Assembly (NCBI RefSeq): GCF_010993975.1
Contig: NZ_JAACZO010000011.1
Span: 124,001 to 188,000, forward strand
Source: Halomonas faecis
GTDB lineage: Bacteria > Pseudomonadota > Gammaproteobacteria > Pseudomonadales > Halomonadaceae
Direction of reading: 5' to 3'
Length of the DNA stretch: 64,000 nt
Shown here piece by piece: positions 47,600-56,568 of the stretch. Position numbers and translations under genes: made by a program. The notes beneath the pieces were generated by a model. It ran no database searches, had not been told where the DNA came from, and saw only the letters and a list, made by a program, of their open reading frames with translations. How positions within the stretch are numbered: the stretch's first letter is position 1; the number at the start of each line of letters is the position of its first letter.

Positions 47600-48540
47600 T
47601 GGGCAATGAATATACCGTTATCGGACTACATGTCATCCGCTCCGGTCCTCTGGCTCTACTGCAAGACGCGGGGCGTTTCGGCGTACGGCGGCTCGGGGTG
47701 ACGCAGGGTGGTCCGGCTGACGTGCATGCCTGGGCCTGGGCCAATCACCTCGCTGGCAACCCCTGGGGGACGGCCGCCTTGGAAATCACTTTCGGCGGTC
47801 TGTCGCTGGCCGTGAGTCGCGATCTGACGTTGGCCGTGGCGGGTGCCGACCTTGGCGCCACCCTGGATGGCGAGCCCTTGCCCCTGTGGCAGCGTGTCAG
47901 AGTCCGCGAAGGCCAGCGCTTGACATTCGATACGCCTCGCTGCGGCCTGCGTGCCTATCTGGCCGTGGCCGGCGGTTTCGCTGCCGAGCCGGTTTTGGGT
48001 AGCTGCGCATGCGTGGTGCGTGAGGGGATCGGCGGTCATGACGGTCATGGTCATCGCCTGGCAGAAGGAGACGACCTTCGGGTTTCGCCGAGGACACCCG
48101 ATGTTCCCGCACCGCATGTGCCCGATGAGGCACGGCCTGACTATGCGGCGGTAAGCCGCCTGGCACTGCTCCCCGGTGCGCAGATCGCCGACTTTCATGC
48201 AGCCAGCCTGCACGCGGCCTTCAATGCCGAATGGCGTGTCGATGACCGGGCCGATCGCATGGGCGTGCGTTTGAGAGGTCCGACATTGCGCTGCCGAATC
48301 GACACGATGATTTCGGAAGGACTGGGGCTCGGTGCCGTTCAGGTACCGCCGGATGGCCAGCCGATCGCCTTGCTCAACGACCGGCAGACCATCGGTGGCT
48401 ATCCCCGGCTTGGAGCTCTGACGCCGCTGGCGGCGGCACGCCTCGCTCAGTACGTGCCGGGGCAGACGGTGCACCTCGTTGCCCGCTCGGCCGAGCGCGC
48501 CCTGAGTGACTACCGTCGCTTTCGCCGCCGGTTCTCATGA
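47599..48540 (+). CDS. pxpC: 5-oxoprolinase subunit PxpC
   Basis: 313 residues. LLQDAGRFGVRRLGVTQGGP, ALEITFGGLSL, GLRAYLAVAGGF, the arginine-rich DRADRMGVRLRG and MISEGLGLGAVQVPPDGQP, and DRQTIGGYPRLG are the conserved KipA/PxpC blocks. ATG 47599 overlaps the pxpB stop (TGATG). Confidence 0.94.
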   Translation: MGNEYTVIGLHVIRSGPLALLQDAGRFGVRRLGVTQGGPADVHAWAWANHLAGNPWGTAALEITFGGLSLAVSRDLTLAVAGADLGATLDGEPLPLWQRVRVREGQRLTFDTPRCGLRAYLAVAGGFAAEPVLGSCACVVREGIGGHDGHGHRLAEGDDLRVSPRTPDVPAPHVPDEARPDYAAVSRLALLPGAQIADFHAASLHAAFNAEWRVDDRADRMGVRLRGPTLRCRIDTMISEGLGLGAVQVPPDGQPIALLNDRQTIGGYPRLGALTPLAAARLAQYVPGQTVHLVARSAERALSDYRRFRRRFS

Positions 48541-48558
48541 AGCCATCAGTCGAGTGAA

Positions 48559-48777
48559 TCAGGCTCCGAGGCCGCTCTCGCGCAGCACCTGATCGAGGGT
48601 GGGCGCATTCGACAGGCGGGGCTGAGAAGCGCCTTCCAGAAGCAGCGGCGCCTCGAGTTCGGCCAGGCCCATGGTGACACAGCGCTCAATCAGCTCTGCC
48701 TTGCTCAAACCGGTCCGTTGGCTCAGCCGTTCGAGGCGGGTTTCGAGTTCCCGGGAAAACCGCAGTAAGTGGGGCAT
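48559..48777 (-). CDS. Small ribbon-helix-helix-like protein
   Basis: 72 residues. The N-terminal 40 (LLRFSRELETRLERLSQ, GLSKAELIERCVTMGLAELE) fit a CopG/Arc ribbon-helix-helix DNA-binding domain; the rest is a proline- and leucine-containing tail like those that cap toxins. GGAG lies eight bases before ATG 48777. No toxin gene adjoins it: pxpC ends just downstream on the other strand, and the 150 bp upstream (48778-48928) shows no gene. Possibly an autoregulator or an orphan antitoxin. Confidence 0.6.
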   Translation of the reverse strand: MPHLLRFSRELETRLERLSQRTGLSKAELIERCVTMGLAELEAPLLLEGASQPRLSNAPTLDQVLRESGLGA

Positions 48778-48928
48778 GTCGTCGTCTCCGTTGGGCGAGA
48801 CCGGTTAGCGAAGCGGTCGGTCCATACCCATAAGATATGGAGCCTAACCTGACTTGTCACCTTGCAGTCTCCTCGAAGTCGGTGACGGTCTCGTGACATG
48901 CCGGTGGATGGCGTTGGTGGGGCTGGCC

Positions 48929-49615
48929 TCAGGCGATGCCCTGGCGCTGCATGACTTCGGTAATGATCGGTACCGGCGTCATGAGGTGATCGCGCATCAT
49001 GCGCGCGGCCCCGTCGGCATCGCGGCGGAGGATGATGTCGACCAGAGCTGCGTGTTCGCGGCGCTTGCCTTCCAGTGCTGCTTCGGAGAGGGCGGTTTCC
49101 CGTAACCACAGATGGCGATAGCGCTCGACCTGATCGAACAGGCTCTGGCGCAGCTGAAGCAGATGCGGCGATTCGCAGCCACTGGCGATGGCCGTATGGA
49201 AGGCCTTGTGGCGCGTGTCCCAGACGTCGAGGCGTTCGTCGGACGTATTGACCTCCACCACCTTGGCGAGTGTGTGTGCGGTGGCAAGAATTGCCGCTTC
49301 CCAGGCATCGTCACCGCGTTCGATGGCCAGCCGCAGAATCAGCCCTTCCAGTTGGGCGCGGGCATCGTAGAGATCGGCCAGCTCGGCCAGCGACATCGGA
49401 GCCACTCGGTAGCCACGCTGACTGATCGCGACGACGAGCCGTTCGGCAACCAGTTGCGACAAGGCTTCACGAAGTGGGCCGATGCCCAGCTCGTAGCGCT
49501 CCTTCAACCGGCTCATTAGAAGCTTCTGGCCGGGCTGGAAGACGCCGCGAATGATGTCGCGTTTCAACGAGTGATAGGCGCTGATGCCCAGGTTCTGGCG
49601 CGGGGCGTGATCCAT
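48929..49615 (-). CDS. GntR-family regulator with FCD domain (CsiR-like)
   Basis: About 228 residues. Winged helix: AYHSLKRDIIRGVFQPGQKL, LKERYELGIGPLREALSQL, GYRVAPMSLAELADLYDAR; then an FCD domain with metal candidates in DTRHKAFHTAIASGC and REHAALVDIIL. Start is uncertain between ATG 49615 (AAGGA ten bases upstream) and ATG 49639. It may control pxpABC, the TRAP operon or sulP; gene order gives no single answer. A TTTGTCGA sequence occurs twice in the start region, consistent with self-regulation. Confidence 0.88.
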   Translation of the reverse strand: MDHAPRQNLGISAYHSLKRDIIRGVFQPGQKLLMSRLKERYELGIGPLREALSQLVAERLVVAISQRGYRVAPMSLAELADLYDARAQLEGLILRLAIERGDDAWEAAILATAHTLAKVVEVNTSDERLDVWDTRHKAFHTAIASGCESPHLLQLRQSLFDQVERYRHLWLRETALSEAALEGKRREHAALVDIILRRDADGAARMMRDHLMTPVPIITEVMQRQGIA

Positions 49616-49699
49616 GGGGATGCCATCCTTTGTCGACATTCCTGATATTTGTCGAACAGCATAACCAAAGTCGGGTACTGACGTCATTGCCGGCGCAGC

Positions 49700-51448
49700 T
49701 CATTGCGACGGGTTGGCCAGCTCACGCCATGCGGCATAGGTGCTGAGAAAGACGCGTCCCGTCATGGCATCCAGAAAATCACTGCGTTTCAGTTGGTCCA
49801 TCACCGGCCCTTTCACCTCGGCCAGGTGCAGGGTGACGCCGGAATCCTTGAGTCGGGCATTGATGGCATCGAGGCTTTCCAGGGCCGAGGCATCGACCAA
49901 GTTGACGGCAGAGCAGATCACGACGACGTGTTCCAGCTCGGGGTGCGTGGCCACCAGGTCGTAGACGGTGTCTTCCAGGTAGCGGGCATTGGCGAAATAC
50001 AGGCTTTCGTCGATGCGCAGCAGTGCCAGGTGAGAGCTGGTCTCGGTGTCGTGGCGTACCACGTTGCGAAAGTGCTCGGTGCCGGGGATTCGGCCCACCA
50101 GGGCACTGTGAGGGCGGCTGGTTCGGTACAGAAACAGGCCGATGGAGAGAGCGACGCCCCCTATGATGCCGGCTTCGACGCCCTCTCCCAGGGTCAGCAC
50201 GATGGTCACGGCCATGGCGGAAAAATCGCTACGCGAATAGCGCCAGGTCTGGCGGATCATCGGCATGTCCACCAGTGTCAGGATCGATACGGTGATGGTG
50301 GCTGCCAGGGTCGCGATGGGCAGATGATACAGCAGCGGCGTGAAGAACAGCGTGACCAGGGCAATGCCCGCCGCCGCGAACATTCCCGCCATGGGAGAGC
50401 GAGCGCCAGCATCGTAGTTGATGACGGTGCGTGACAGCCCACCGGTGACCGGCATGCCTGCTGAGAAGGCTGCTGCCAGGTTGGCGCCTCCCAGGCCGAG
50501 GAGCTCCTGGTTGGGCGAGATACGTTCGCGCCGTCGGGCAGCCAGCATCTGACCCATGGACACGGACTCGACGAACCCCACCACGCTGATCAGGAAGGCA
50601 GGCACGAGCAGGCCCCGCCATAGCGACGCATCGAACTGCGGCAGGGTGATCGGAGGCAAGCCGCGGGGAATGTCACCGATGACGGCTACGCCATGCCGGG
50701 CAAGATCGAACTGCCAAGCGAGCGACGTGGTGACGGTCACCGCTAGCACGGGCCCGGCCCGGGTGAGCAGCTCCGCCAGCCGGGTCGGGACCCCGAGCTT
50801 CTGCTGTAACGGTGAGCCGTAGCGTCGCATGAACAGCAGAAACAGCAGGGTGCCGATACCGATGGCGAAGGTCGGAGCGTGCAGTTGGGGCAAATCCCGG
50901 CCGATCTCGGCAAGGTGCGGCAACAAGCCAGCAGCATCGACGTCGATGCCGAACAGGTGGCCGGCCTGACTGGCCGCAATGAGGATGCCGGACGCCGAGA
51001 GAAAGCCGCCGATCACCGGGTGGCTGAGGAAGTTGGCCAGAAAGCCCATGCGCAGGAGTCCCATGGCGATGAGCATCAGCCCGGAGAGCAGCGACAGTAC
51101 CAGCGCCGCGTGCAGGTATTCGGGCGTGCCCGGTGTTGCTACCTTTGCCAGGGCCGTCCCGGTCATCAGCGCGACGATGGCGACCGGACCCACGGCCAGC
51201 GTTCGACTGGTGCCGAGCAGAGCGTAGGCGAGCAACGGGAGCAGGCTGGCATAGAGCCCGACCTCAGCGGGCAGACCGGCCAGGATGGCGTACGCCAGCG
51301 ACTGAGGGATGACCATCACGGTGACGATGACACCGGCCAGCAGGTCGGCGCCGCACAATCGGCGATTGTAATGGGGTAGCCAGCTCAGAATCGGCAGGTG
51401 GCGTTTCAGCATCCGCGTTCGTCGGTGGTAGAAAGGGAGGGGCGTCAT
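49700..51448 (-). CDS. SulP-family anion transporter with STAS domain
   Basis: 582 residues. A membrane domain of roughly 10-14 helices begins ADLLAGVIVTVMVIPQSLAY, the SulP signature, and includes SHPVIGGFLSASGILIAASQ and GMPVTGGLSRTVINYDAGA. The cytoplasmic STAS domain covers about 455-570 (VVICSAVNLVDASALESL). SulP proteins carry sulfate, bicarbonate or dicarboxylates. The divergent neighbour is a sulfhydrylase gene, which favours sulfate, but this is context only. Start ATG 51448 is the first of two; ATG 51412 is possible. Confidence 0.9.
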   Translation of the reverse strand: MTPLPFYHRRTRMLKRHLPILSWLPHYNRRLCGADLLAGVIVTVMVIPQSLAYAILAGLPAEVGLYASLLPLLAYALLGTSRTLAVGPVAIVALMTGTALAKVATPGTPEYLHAALVLSLLSGLMLIAMGLLRMGFLANFLSHPVIGGFLSASGILIAASQAGHLFGIDVDAAGLLPHLAEIGRDLPQLHAPTFAIGIGTLLFLLFMRRYGSPLQQKLGVPTRLAELLTRAGPVLAVTVTTSLAWQFDLARHGVAVIGDIPRGLPPITLPQFDASLWRGLLVPAFLISVVGFVESVSMGQMLAARRRERISPNQELLGLGGANLAAAFSAGMPVTGGLSRTVINYDAGARSPMAGMFAAAGIALVTLFFTPLLYHLPIATLAATITVSILTLVDMPMIRQTWRYSRSDFSAMAVTIVLTLGEGVEAGIIGGVALSIGLFLYRTSRPHSALVGRIPGTEHFRNVVRHDTETSSHLALLRIDESLYFANARYLEDTVYDLVATHPELEHVVVICSAVNLVDASALESLDAINARLKDSGVTLHLAEVKGPVMDQLKRSDFLDAMTGRVFLSTYAAWRELANPSQ

Positions 51449-51465
51449 GGCCCGCGAGACCTTAC

Positions 51466-51487
51466 CAGACTAAACGATATTGGTCTG
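51466..51487. repeat. Inverted repeat CAGACTA...TTGGTCTG upstream of metY
   Basis: CAGACTA (51466-51472) and TTGGTCTG (51480-51487) sit in the divergent sulP-metY promoter region. A closely similar pair, CAGACTA...TTGGTCTG, occurs at 52894-52912 downstream of metY, upstream of the chemotaxis gene, with a spacer three bases shorter. Confidence 0.45.
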
Positions 51488-51537
51488 CGGGTTGAGACTT
51501 GGCTAGCATCGAAGCGACCGATCAACGAGGATTTTCC

Positions 51538-52812
51538 ATGAGACCCGAAACCATCGCCTTGCACCACGGCTATGCCCCCGACGAGCAGAAGGCCGTTGCG
51601 GTGCCCATCCACCAGACCACGTCATTCGCTTTCGATGATGCCCAGCATGCGGCGGATCTCTTTGATCTCAAGGTCGAGGGCAACATCTATTCGCGCATCA
51701 TGAATCCCACCTGTGCGGTACTCGAACAGCGTGTGGCGGCGCTGGAGGGAGGTATCGCGGGCCTGGCGGTGGCTTCGGGGATGGCGGCCATCACCTATGC
51801 CATCCAGACGATTGCCGAAGCCGGCGACAATATCGTCTCGATCAGCGAGCTCTACGGCGGTACCTACAACCTCTTCGCCCATACCTTGCCGCGCCAGGGC
51901 ATCGACGTGCGGTTTGCCGACAAGGACGACCCGGCCGGTATCGAGGCGCTCATCGACGAGCGAACCAAAGCGGTATTCTGCGAGACAGTCGGCAACCCTT
52001 CGGGCGGCGTCGTCGATCTAGAACGCCTGGCCGAAATCGCTCATCGGCATGGCGTGCCGGTCATCGTCGACAATACCGTGCCGACACCTTTTCTGTGGCG
52101 TCCCATCGAGCACGGTGCCGATATCGTCATTCATTCGGCCACCAAGTACATCGGCGGTCACGGTACCACCGTGGGCGGTGTGATCGTCGATTCCGGCCGG
52201 TTTCCCTGGGCCGACCACCCCGAACGTTTCCCGCTGCTCAACGAGCCGGACGTGTCCTATCACGGTGTCTGTTACACGCGTGATTTGGGGGAGGCCGCTT
52301 TCATCGGCCGAGCCAGGGTGGTGCCGCTGCGCAACATGGGAGCCGCGCTCTCGGCTCAGGCGGCGTGGAACCTGTTGCAGGGGCTGGAGACGCTATCGCT
52401 GCGCATCGAGCGCATCAGCGACAATACCCGCCGCGTGGCCGACTTTCTCGACTCGCATCCGTCCGTCACCTGGGTACAGTATGCCGGCCTGTCCAGTCAC
52501 AAGGACCACGAGCTGGCACGCAAGTACATGGGCGGTCATGCCTCCGGGATTCTCAGCTTCGGCATCAAGGGCGGCAGAGAGGCGGGTGCAAGGTTCTACG
52601 ATGCGCTGAACATGATTCTACGCCTGGTCAATATCGGCGATGCCAAGACCTGTTCCTCCATACCCGCGGCTACCACGCACCGTCAGCTCAACGATCAGGA
52701 GCTCAAGGCTGCCGGTGTGACGCCCGATATGGTTCGCCTGTCGATCGGCATCGAACACATCGATGACATCCTCGCTGACCTCGATCAAGCATTGCTTGCC
52801 AGCCAGCGCTGA
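51538..52812 (+). CDS. metY: O-acetylhomoserine (thiol)-lyase, MetY type
   Basis: 424 residues, Cys/Met-metabolism PLP enzyme. The cofactor lysine is K203 in IHSATKYIGGHGT and the aspartate pairing with the pyridine nitrogen is D178 (VIVDNT). VEGNIYSRIMNPT, VASGMAAITYAI and ELYGGTYNLF support the MetY subfamily, which adds sulfide to O-acetylhomoserine to give homocysteine. A methionine gamma-lyase cannot be fully excluded. GAGGA is six bases before ATG 51538; the frame upstream was not used. Divergent from sulP. Confidence 0.88.
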   Translation: MRPETIALHHGYAPDEQKAVAVPIHQTTSFAFDDAQHAADLFDLKVEGNIYSRIMNPTCAVLEQRVAALEGGIAGLAVASGMAAITYAIQTIAEAGDNIVSISELYGGTYNLFAHTLPRQGIDVRFADKDDPAGIEALIDERTKAVFCETVGNPSGGVVDLERLAEIAHRHGVPVIVDNTVPTPFLWRPIEHGADIVIHSATKYIGGHGTTVGGVIVDSGRFPWADHPERFPLLNEPDVSYHGVCYTRDLGEAAFIGRARVVPLRNMGAALSAQAAWNLLQGLETLSLRIERISDNTRRVADFLDSHPSVTWVQYAGLSSHKDHELARKYMGGHASGILSFGIKGGREAGARFYDALNMILRLVNIGDAKTCSSIPAATTHRQLNDQELKAAGVTPDMVRLSIGIEHIDDILADLDQALLASQR

Positions 52813-52818
52813 TCGCAG

Positions 52819-52863
52819 GACTCCCTGTCATGGCCGGCCGGTCGATGGCCATGGCAGGGAGTC
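52819..52863 (+). terminator. Long hairpin after metY
   Basis: A 17 bp stem with one G-T wobble (52819-52835 with 52847-52863) and an 11-base loop, 7 bp after the metY stop. There is no T-run, so it may stabilise the 3' end rather than terminate alone. Confidence 0.6.
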
Positions 52864-52893
52864 GGGAATGCCTTATCTTTCAGACGCCTAAGT

Positions 52894-52912
52894 CAGACTA
52901 GGCTTTGGTCTG
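52894..52912. repeat. Second CAGACTA...TTGGTCTG inverted repeat, before the chemotaxis receptor gene
   Basis: CAGACTA-GGCT-TTGGTCTG, extended by flanking GT and AC to GTCAGAC/GTCTGAC. It lies 78 bp before the receptor start. Could be an operator shared with the site at 51466-51487 or a hairpin. Confidence 0.4.
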
Positions 52913-52989
52913 ACAGTCCAAAGTGCTAAGGGGGTCATCGTTCTGACACGGTAAGCTTGTCGCGACATCGACAACAAAAGAGACGTGTC

Positions 52990-54582
52990 ATGCAGATTCT
53001 GATCGCACTGGCCGGCCTGGTACTGCTGGGTATCGGCTCGATTCTCCTTGTCATTGCCGAAGCGGGCGTTGTGGGGGCCATCATGCTTGCCATAGGGGGC
53101 GCTGCCGGGGCGCTACTGGCACTCACCGGAATGATGACCATCTTCTCCGCCAGTGCAGAGCGCCTGGAAAGCGGGCGCATTTCGGCCTGGTTGCCCATGA
53201 CCCGCGACTATCTTTCCCTACGTCGCATGGCCCATGGCCTGATCGAACAAGCGAGCAACACCGCCATTGCCTCGGCGGAAGTCTCCCACCATGCCGATCA
53301 GATGGACCGCCGCCTGGATCGCCAGGAAGAGATCGTGCGTGAGGCTTCCTCGAGCATGGCGGCCATCACCTCGGCGATCGAGCAGGTGGCTTCCAGCGCC
53401 GGCAATGTCGCGGCGCTGGCGAGCCGTTCGCGCGACGCCAGCCACGTCAGTCGCGAATCGCTGGACCAGGTGATTCAGGAAATGCAGGCCTTGGCGGATC
53501 GTTCCGAGGAAGCCCTGGAGCTGCTCAATCTACTGGGCGAGAAAGCCGACCGGGTGCGCCATGTGACGTCGTTGATCGAGGAGATCGCCGAGCAGACCAA
53601 TTTGCTCTCGCTCAATGCGTCCATCGAGGCGGCGCGAGCCGGCGAGCACGGGCGTGGCTTTGCCGTGGTGGCCGGCGAGGTGCGCGAACTGGCCGGGCGA
53701 ACGTCGGACGCCACGCGCAACGTGGAGGAACTGGTCGGAGATATTGGGGACAGCAGCCATCGTGTGGTGGATACCATCGGCCACCTGATGCAGCGGGTCG
53801 GTGACCGTGCCAAGGAAATGGGCAAGGTGGGCGAGCAGCTCACCAGCATGACCGGCGACTTCGATCGGGTCGAGAGCGAGATCCGCTCCATCGCCGATGG
53901 CATGGAGGACACCAACCGGCATACCCAGCGCGTCGCCGGAACGCTGACCACCCTGGAAGACGAGACCGAACAGGGCAATCGCGACATGCACGGCCTGGCG
54001 GGACAAGCCCGCTCGCTAATGCAAGCGGCCGAGGGGGTCGACGGCGCTCTGGCGCAGCAACGCCTGGAGGGCCGTCACCAGCAGGTGCTGGTCGCCGCAC
54101 GTCAGGCCGCGGCGCAGGTCGGCAAGCTGCTCGAAGCGGGCGTGCAGCGCGGCGAGATCGATGCGCGTGGCTTGTTCGACCCCGACTACCGGCCAGTGCC
54201 GGGCACCAATCCCGTGCAGTATCGTACCGCATTCGACGATTACACCGATCGGCACTTTCCCGACGTGCAGGAGCCGTTGCTCACCGCTCAGGGGCTCGCC
54301 TACGCGATCAGCACCGACCGCCGAGGGTACGTACCGACGCACAATCGCCATGTCAGCGAACCGCCCAACGGGGATTACGAGCACGACCTGAAGCTGAGCC
54401 GCAGCAAGCGCATCTACGACGATCCCACCGGCAGCCGTTGCGGGGCGCACGAGAAGCCGCTGCTGTTGCAGACCTACAAGCGCGATACCGGAGAGATCAT
54501 GCATGATCTTTCCGTACCGGTGTACGTCAATGGCAAGCATTGGGGAGGCTTTCGCGTAGGGTACAAGCCCGAGATCGCATGA
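52990..54582 (+). CDS. Methyl-accepting chemotaxis protein with C-terminal putative sensor
   Basis: 530 residues. Two adjacent N-terminal helices ([20 protein letters not shown] and [20 protein letters not shown]) leave almost no periplasmic loop and no HAMP domain is seen. The coiled-coil signalling domain follows, with the conserved tip [20 protein letters not shown] and [14 protein letters not shown] around 220-245. The last 130 residues ([54 protein letters not shown]) resemble a PAS/Cache-type sensor, so sensing is probably cytoplasmic. ATG 52990 is preferred over TTG 52957; the ribosome-binding site is weak. Confidence 0.85.
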   Translation: MQILIALAGLVLLGIGSILLVIAEAGVVGAIMLAIGGAAGALLALTGMMTIFSASAERLESGRISAWLPMTRDYLSLRRMAHGLIEQASNTAIASAEVSHHADQMDRRLDRQEEIVREASSSMAAITSAIEQVASSAGNVAALASRSRDASHVSRESLDQVIQEMQALADRSEEALELLNLLGEKADRVRHVTSLIEEIAEQTNLLSLNASIEAARAGEHGRGFAVVAGEVRELAGRTSDATRNVEELVGDIGDSSHRVVDTIGHLMQRVGDRAKEMGKVGEQLTSMTGDFDRVESEIRSIADGMEDTNRHTQRVAGTLTTLEDETEQGNRDMHGLAGQARSLMQAAEGVDGALAQQRLEGRHQQVLVAARQAAAQVGKLLEAGVQRGEIDARGLFDPDYRPVPGTNPVQYRTAFDDYTDRHFPDVQEPLLTAQGLAYAISTDRRGYVPTHNRHVSEPPNGDYEHDLKLSRSKRIYDDPTGSRCGAHEKPLLLQTYKRDTGEIMHDLSVPVYVNGKHWGGFRVGYKPEIA

Positions 54583-54649
54583 GCGCGTATGGTTCCGTCC
54601 TGTGCGATCGGCAGTGAGAGCGGCTTATTAGCGTCGTGGCAGGCGTCCC

Positions 54650-55612
54650 TCATGGGTCGGCCTGGCGATGGCGACGGGGTTTCGTTGAAGATGTCGCTCC
54701 TCGTCGTGACGAGATCTCCGAGCGTGACCTGTCGTGCCAGGCCGACCAGGAATAGAGGGCGAGCCCCGTCCAGATCAATAGGAAGGTGGCCAGTTGAGAC
54801 GGCGCCAGAGGCTCTTGGAAGACCAGCAGGGCTAGGAAGAACTGGATGGAAGGGTTTAGGTACATCAAAAAGCCCAGCGTTGCCAGTTTCAGTCGTCGCG
54901 CCGCGCCAGCGAAGGCGAGTAGCGGCAGGGCCGTGATGATGCCGCTGGCGATCAATAGTGCCGTGGTGCGCGGCGTGTCGTGGAAGTGCGACTCGTCCAC
55001 CGCGCTCAGCCAACTCAACGTCATCAGCCCGAACGGCAGAAGCAGCAGCGTTTCGACGAACAGCCCCGACAGGCCATCCAGCGGCACCTGCTTGCGCAAC
55101 AGTCCGTAGGTGCCGAATGAGAAAGCAAGCACCAGGCTGATCCAGGGAAGCTCGCCCAGCGTCATCAGTTGGATGGCAATGGCCACACCGGCGATCGCCA
55201 CGGCGATGCCCTGCAGCATGGCCATGCGTTCACGCAGTACCAGCATGCCCAGAGCCACGTTGACCAGGGGGGTGAGGAAATAACCGAGGCTTGCCTGGAA
55301 CACTCGGTGGCTCTCCACGGCATAGATGTAAAGCCCCCAGTTGGTGGCGATCAGCAAGGCACAGCCGAGTACGCGACCCAGTCTTCGCGGTTCGGACAGC
55401 GCTTGGCGAATCGGTTGCCAGCGGCGCATCAGCGTGATCAGCCCGGCCAGGAACACGCATGACCAGATGACGCGGTGGGTGAGAATCTCGAAGGCCGGCA
55501 CACCCTGGAAGAGTGCAAAGAAAAGAGGAAAACAGCCCCAACTGACGTAGGCGGCGAGCCCGAAGGCGATCCCTCGTGAGATTTCACGGTCCATCGTGGG
55601 TTGGCGGGTCAT
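54650..55612 (-). CDS. rarD: EamA-family transporter RarD
   Basis: 320 residues with ten helices in two EamA halves. RarD features are GLAAYVSWGCFPLFF, EILTHRVIWS, ATNWGLYIYAV, FLTPLVNVALGMLVLRERM and GFLMYLNPSIQFFLA. Exporter of unknown substrate; E. coli RarD is called chloramphenicol-sensitive without a proven role. The last 25 residues are a basic tail. It converges on the chemotaxis gene. Confidence 0.9.
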   Translation of the reverse strand: MTRQPTMDREISRGIAFGLAAYVSWGCFPLFFALFQGVPAFEILTHRVIWSCVFLAGLITLMRRWQPIRQALSEPRRLGRVLGCALLIATNWGLYIYAVESHRVFQASLGYFLTPLVNVALGMLVLRERMAMLQGIAVAIAGVAIAIQLMTLGELPWISLVLAFSFGTYGLLRKQVPLDGLSGLFVETLLLLPFGLMTLSWLSAVDESHFHDTPRTTALLIASGIITALPLLAFAGAARRLKLATLGFLMYLNPSIQFFLALLVFQEPLAPSQLATFLLIWTGLALYSWSAWHDRSRSEISSRRGATSSTKPRRHRQADP

Positions 55613-55752
55613 GCCGTGCTCCTGGCAAAACGTTCAACTTAGCAACCTATTGGTTTTCTCGCCATGCCCGGGCCGAGCCTTTGATGCCGGCTGACGTGTC
55701 CGGCTGCCTGCGTTACGCTGATGACGTTGGCCACCCGCGATAGGATCCCGAG

Positions 55753-56568
55753 ATGAGTGAACTGAGAACCACCCTGGTGCAGTGCGACCTGCGCTGGGAA
55801 GACCCCGAAGCCAACTGTCGTATGCTCGAGGACACCCTGGGAGCGCTCGGAAACGACGATACCGACCTGATCGTGCTGCCGGAGATGTTCGCTACGGGGT
55901 TCACCATGAACTCCCGAGAAATGGCCGAACCCATGGCAGAAAGCCGCACGGTGGCTTGGCTTCGCGACCAGGCTCGGCAACGCGGCTGCGTGGTGACCGG
56001 CAGTGTCGCCGTGGTGGAAGAGGGCAACTACTACAATCGTCTGATCTGGGCGCGCCCCGATGGCAGTCTCGTTCACTACGACAAGCGCCACCTGTTCCGC
56101 ATGGCCGGCGAGCACGAGCGCTATGCCATGGGGCACGAGCGCGTCATCGTCACTCTGAAGGGCTTTCGTATCCTGTTGAGTGTCTGTTACGACCTGCGGT
56201 TTCCAGTGTGGCTGCGTCAGCAGCCGGGCCCCGACGAACACTTCGAGTACGATGCGCTGTTGTGCGTGGCCAACTGGCCGGCGCCGCGGCGCCATCCCTG
56301 GCGTATCCTGCTTCAGGCACGGGCCATCGAGAACCTCTGCCCGGTGATCGGTGTCAATCGCGTCGGCGAAGACGCCAAGGGGCTGGGCTATGCCGGAGAC
56401 TCCATGCTCGTCGACTTCAAGGGCGAAGCCCTGATCGACGAACCCCGCGACCAGCGCTTCGTCAAGACCGGCCGACTGTTGCGGGACGAACTCGAGGCCT
56501 TCCGTGAGAAGTTTCCCGCCTGGCGCGATGCCGATCACTTCAGCGTTGCCGATGGCGTCGGCTTCTGA
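55753..56568 (+). CDS. yafV: Omega-amidase / nitrilase-family hydrolase, YafV type
   Basis: 271 residues. The Glu-Lys-Cys triad is E44 (LPEMFATGF), K111 (YDKRHLFRM) and C145 (LLSVCYDLRFP). YafV-type enzymes hydrolyse 2-oxoglutaramate or 2-oxosuccinamate formed by glutamine or asparagine transaminases. Starts at ATG 55753 and overlaps rsuA by one base (TGATG). Confidence 0.9.
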   Translation: MSELRTTLVQCDLRWEDPEANCRMLEDTLGALGNDDTDLIVLPEMFATGFTMNSREMAEPMAESRTVAWLRDQARQRGCVVTGSVAVVEEGNYYNRLIWARPDGSLVHYDKRHLFRMAGEHERYAMGHERVIVTLKGFRILLSVCYDLRFPVWLRQQPGPDEHFEYDALLCVANWPAPRRHPWRILLQARAIENLCPVIGVNRVGEDAKGLGYAGDSMLVDFKGEALIDEPRDQRFVKTGRLLRDELEAFREKFPAWRDADHFSVADGVGF

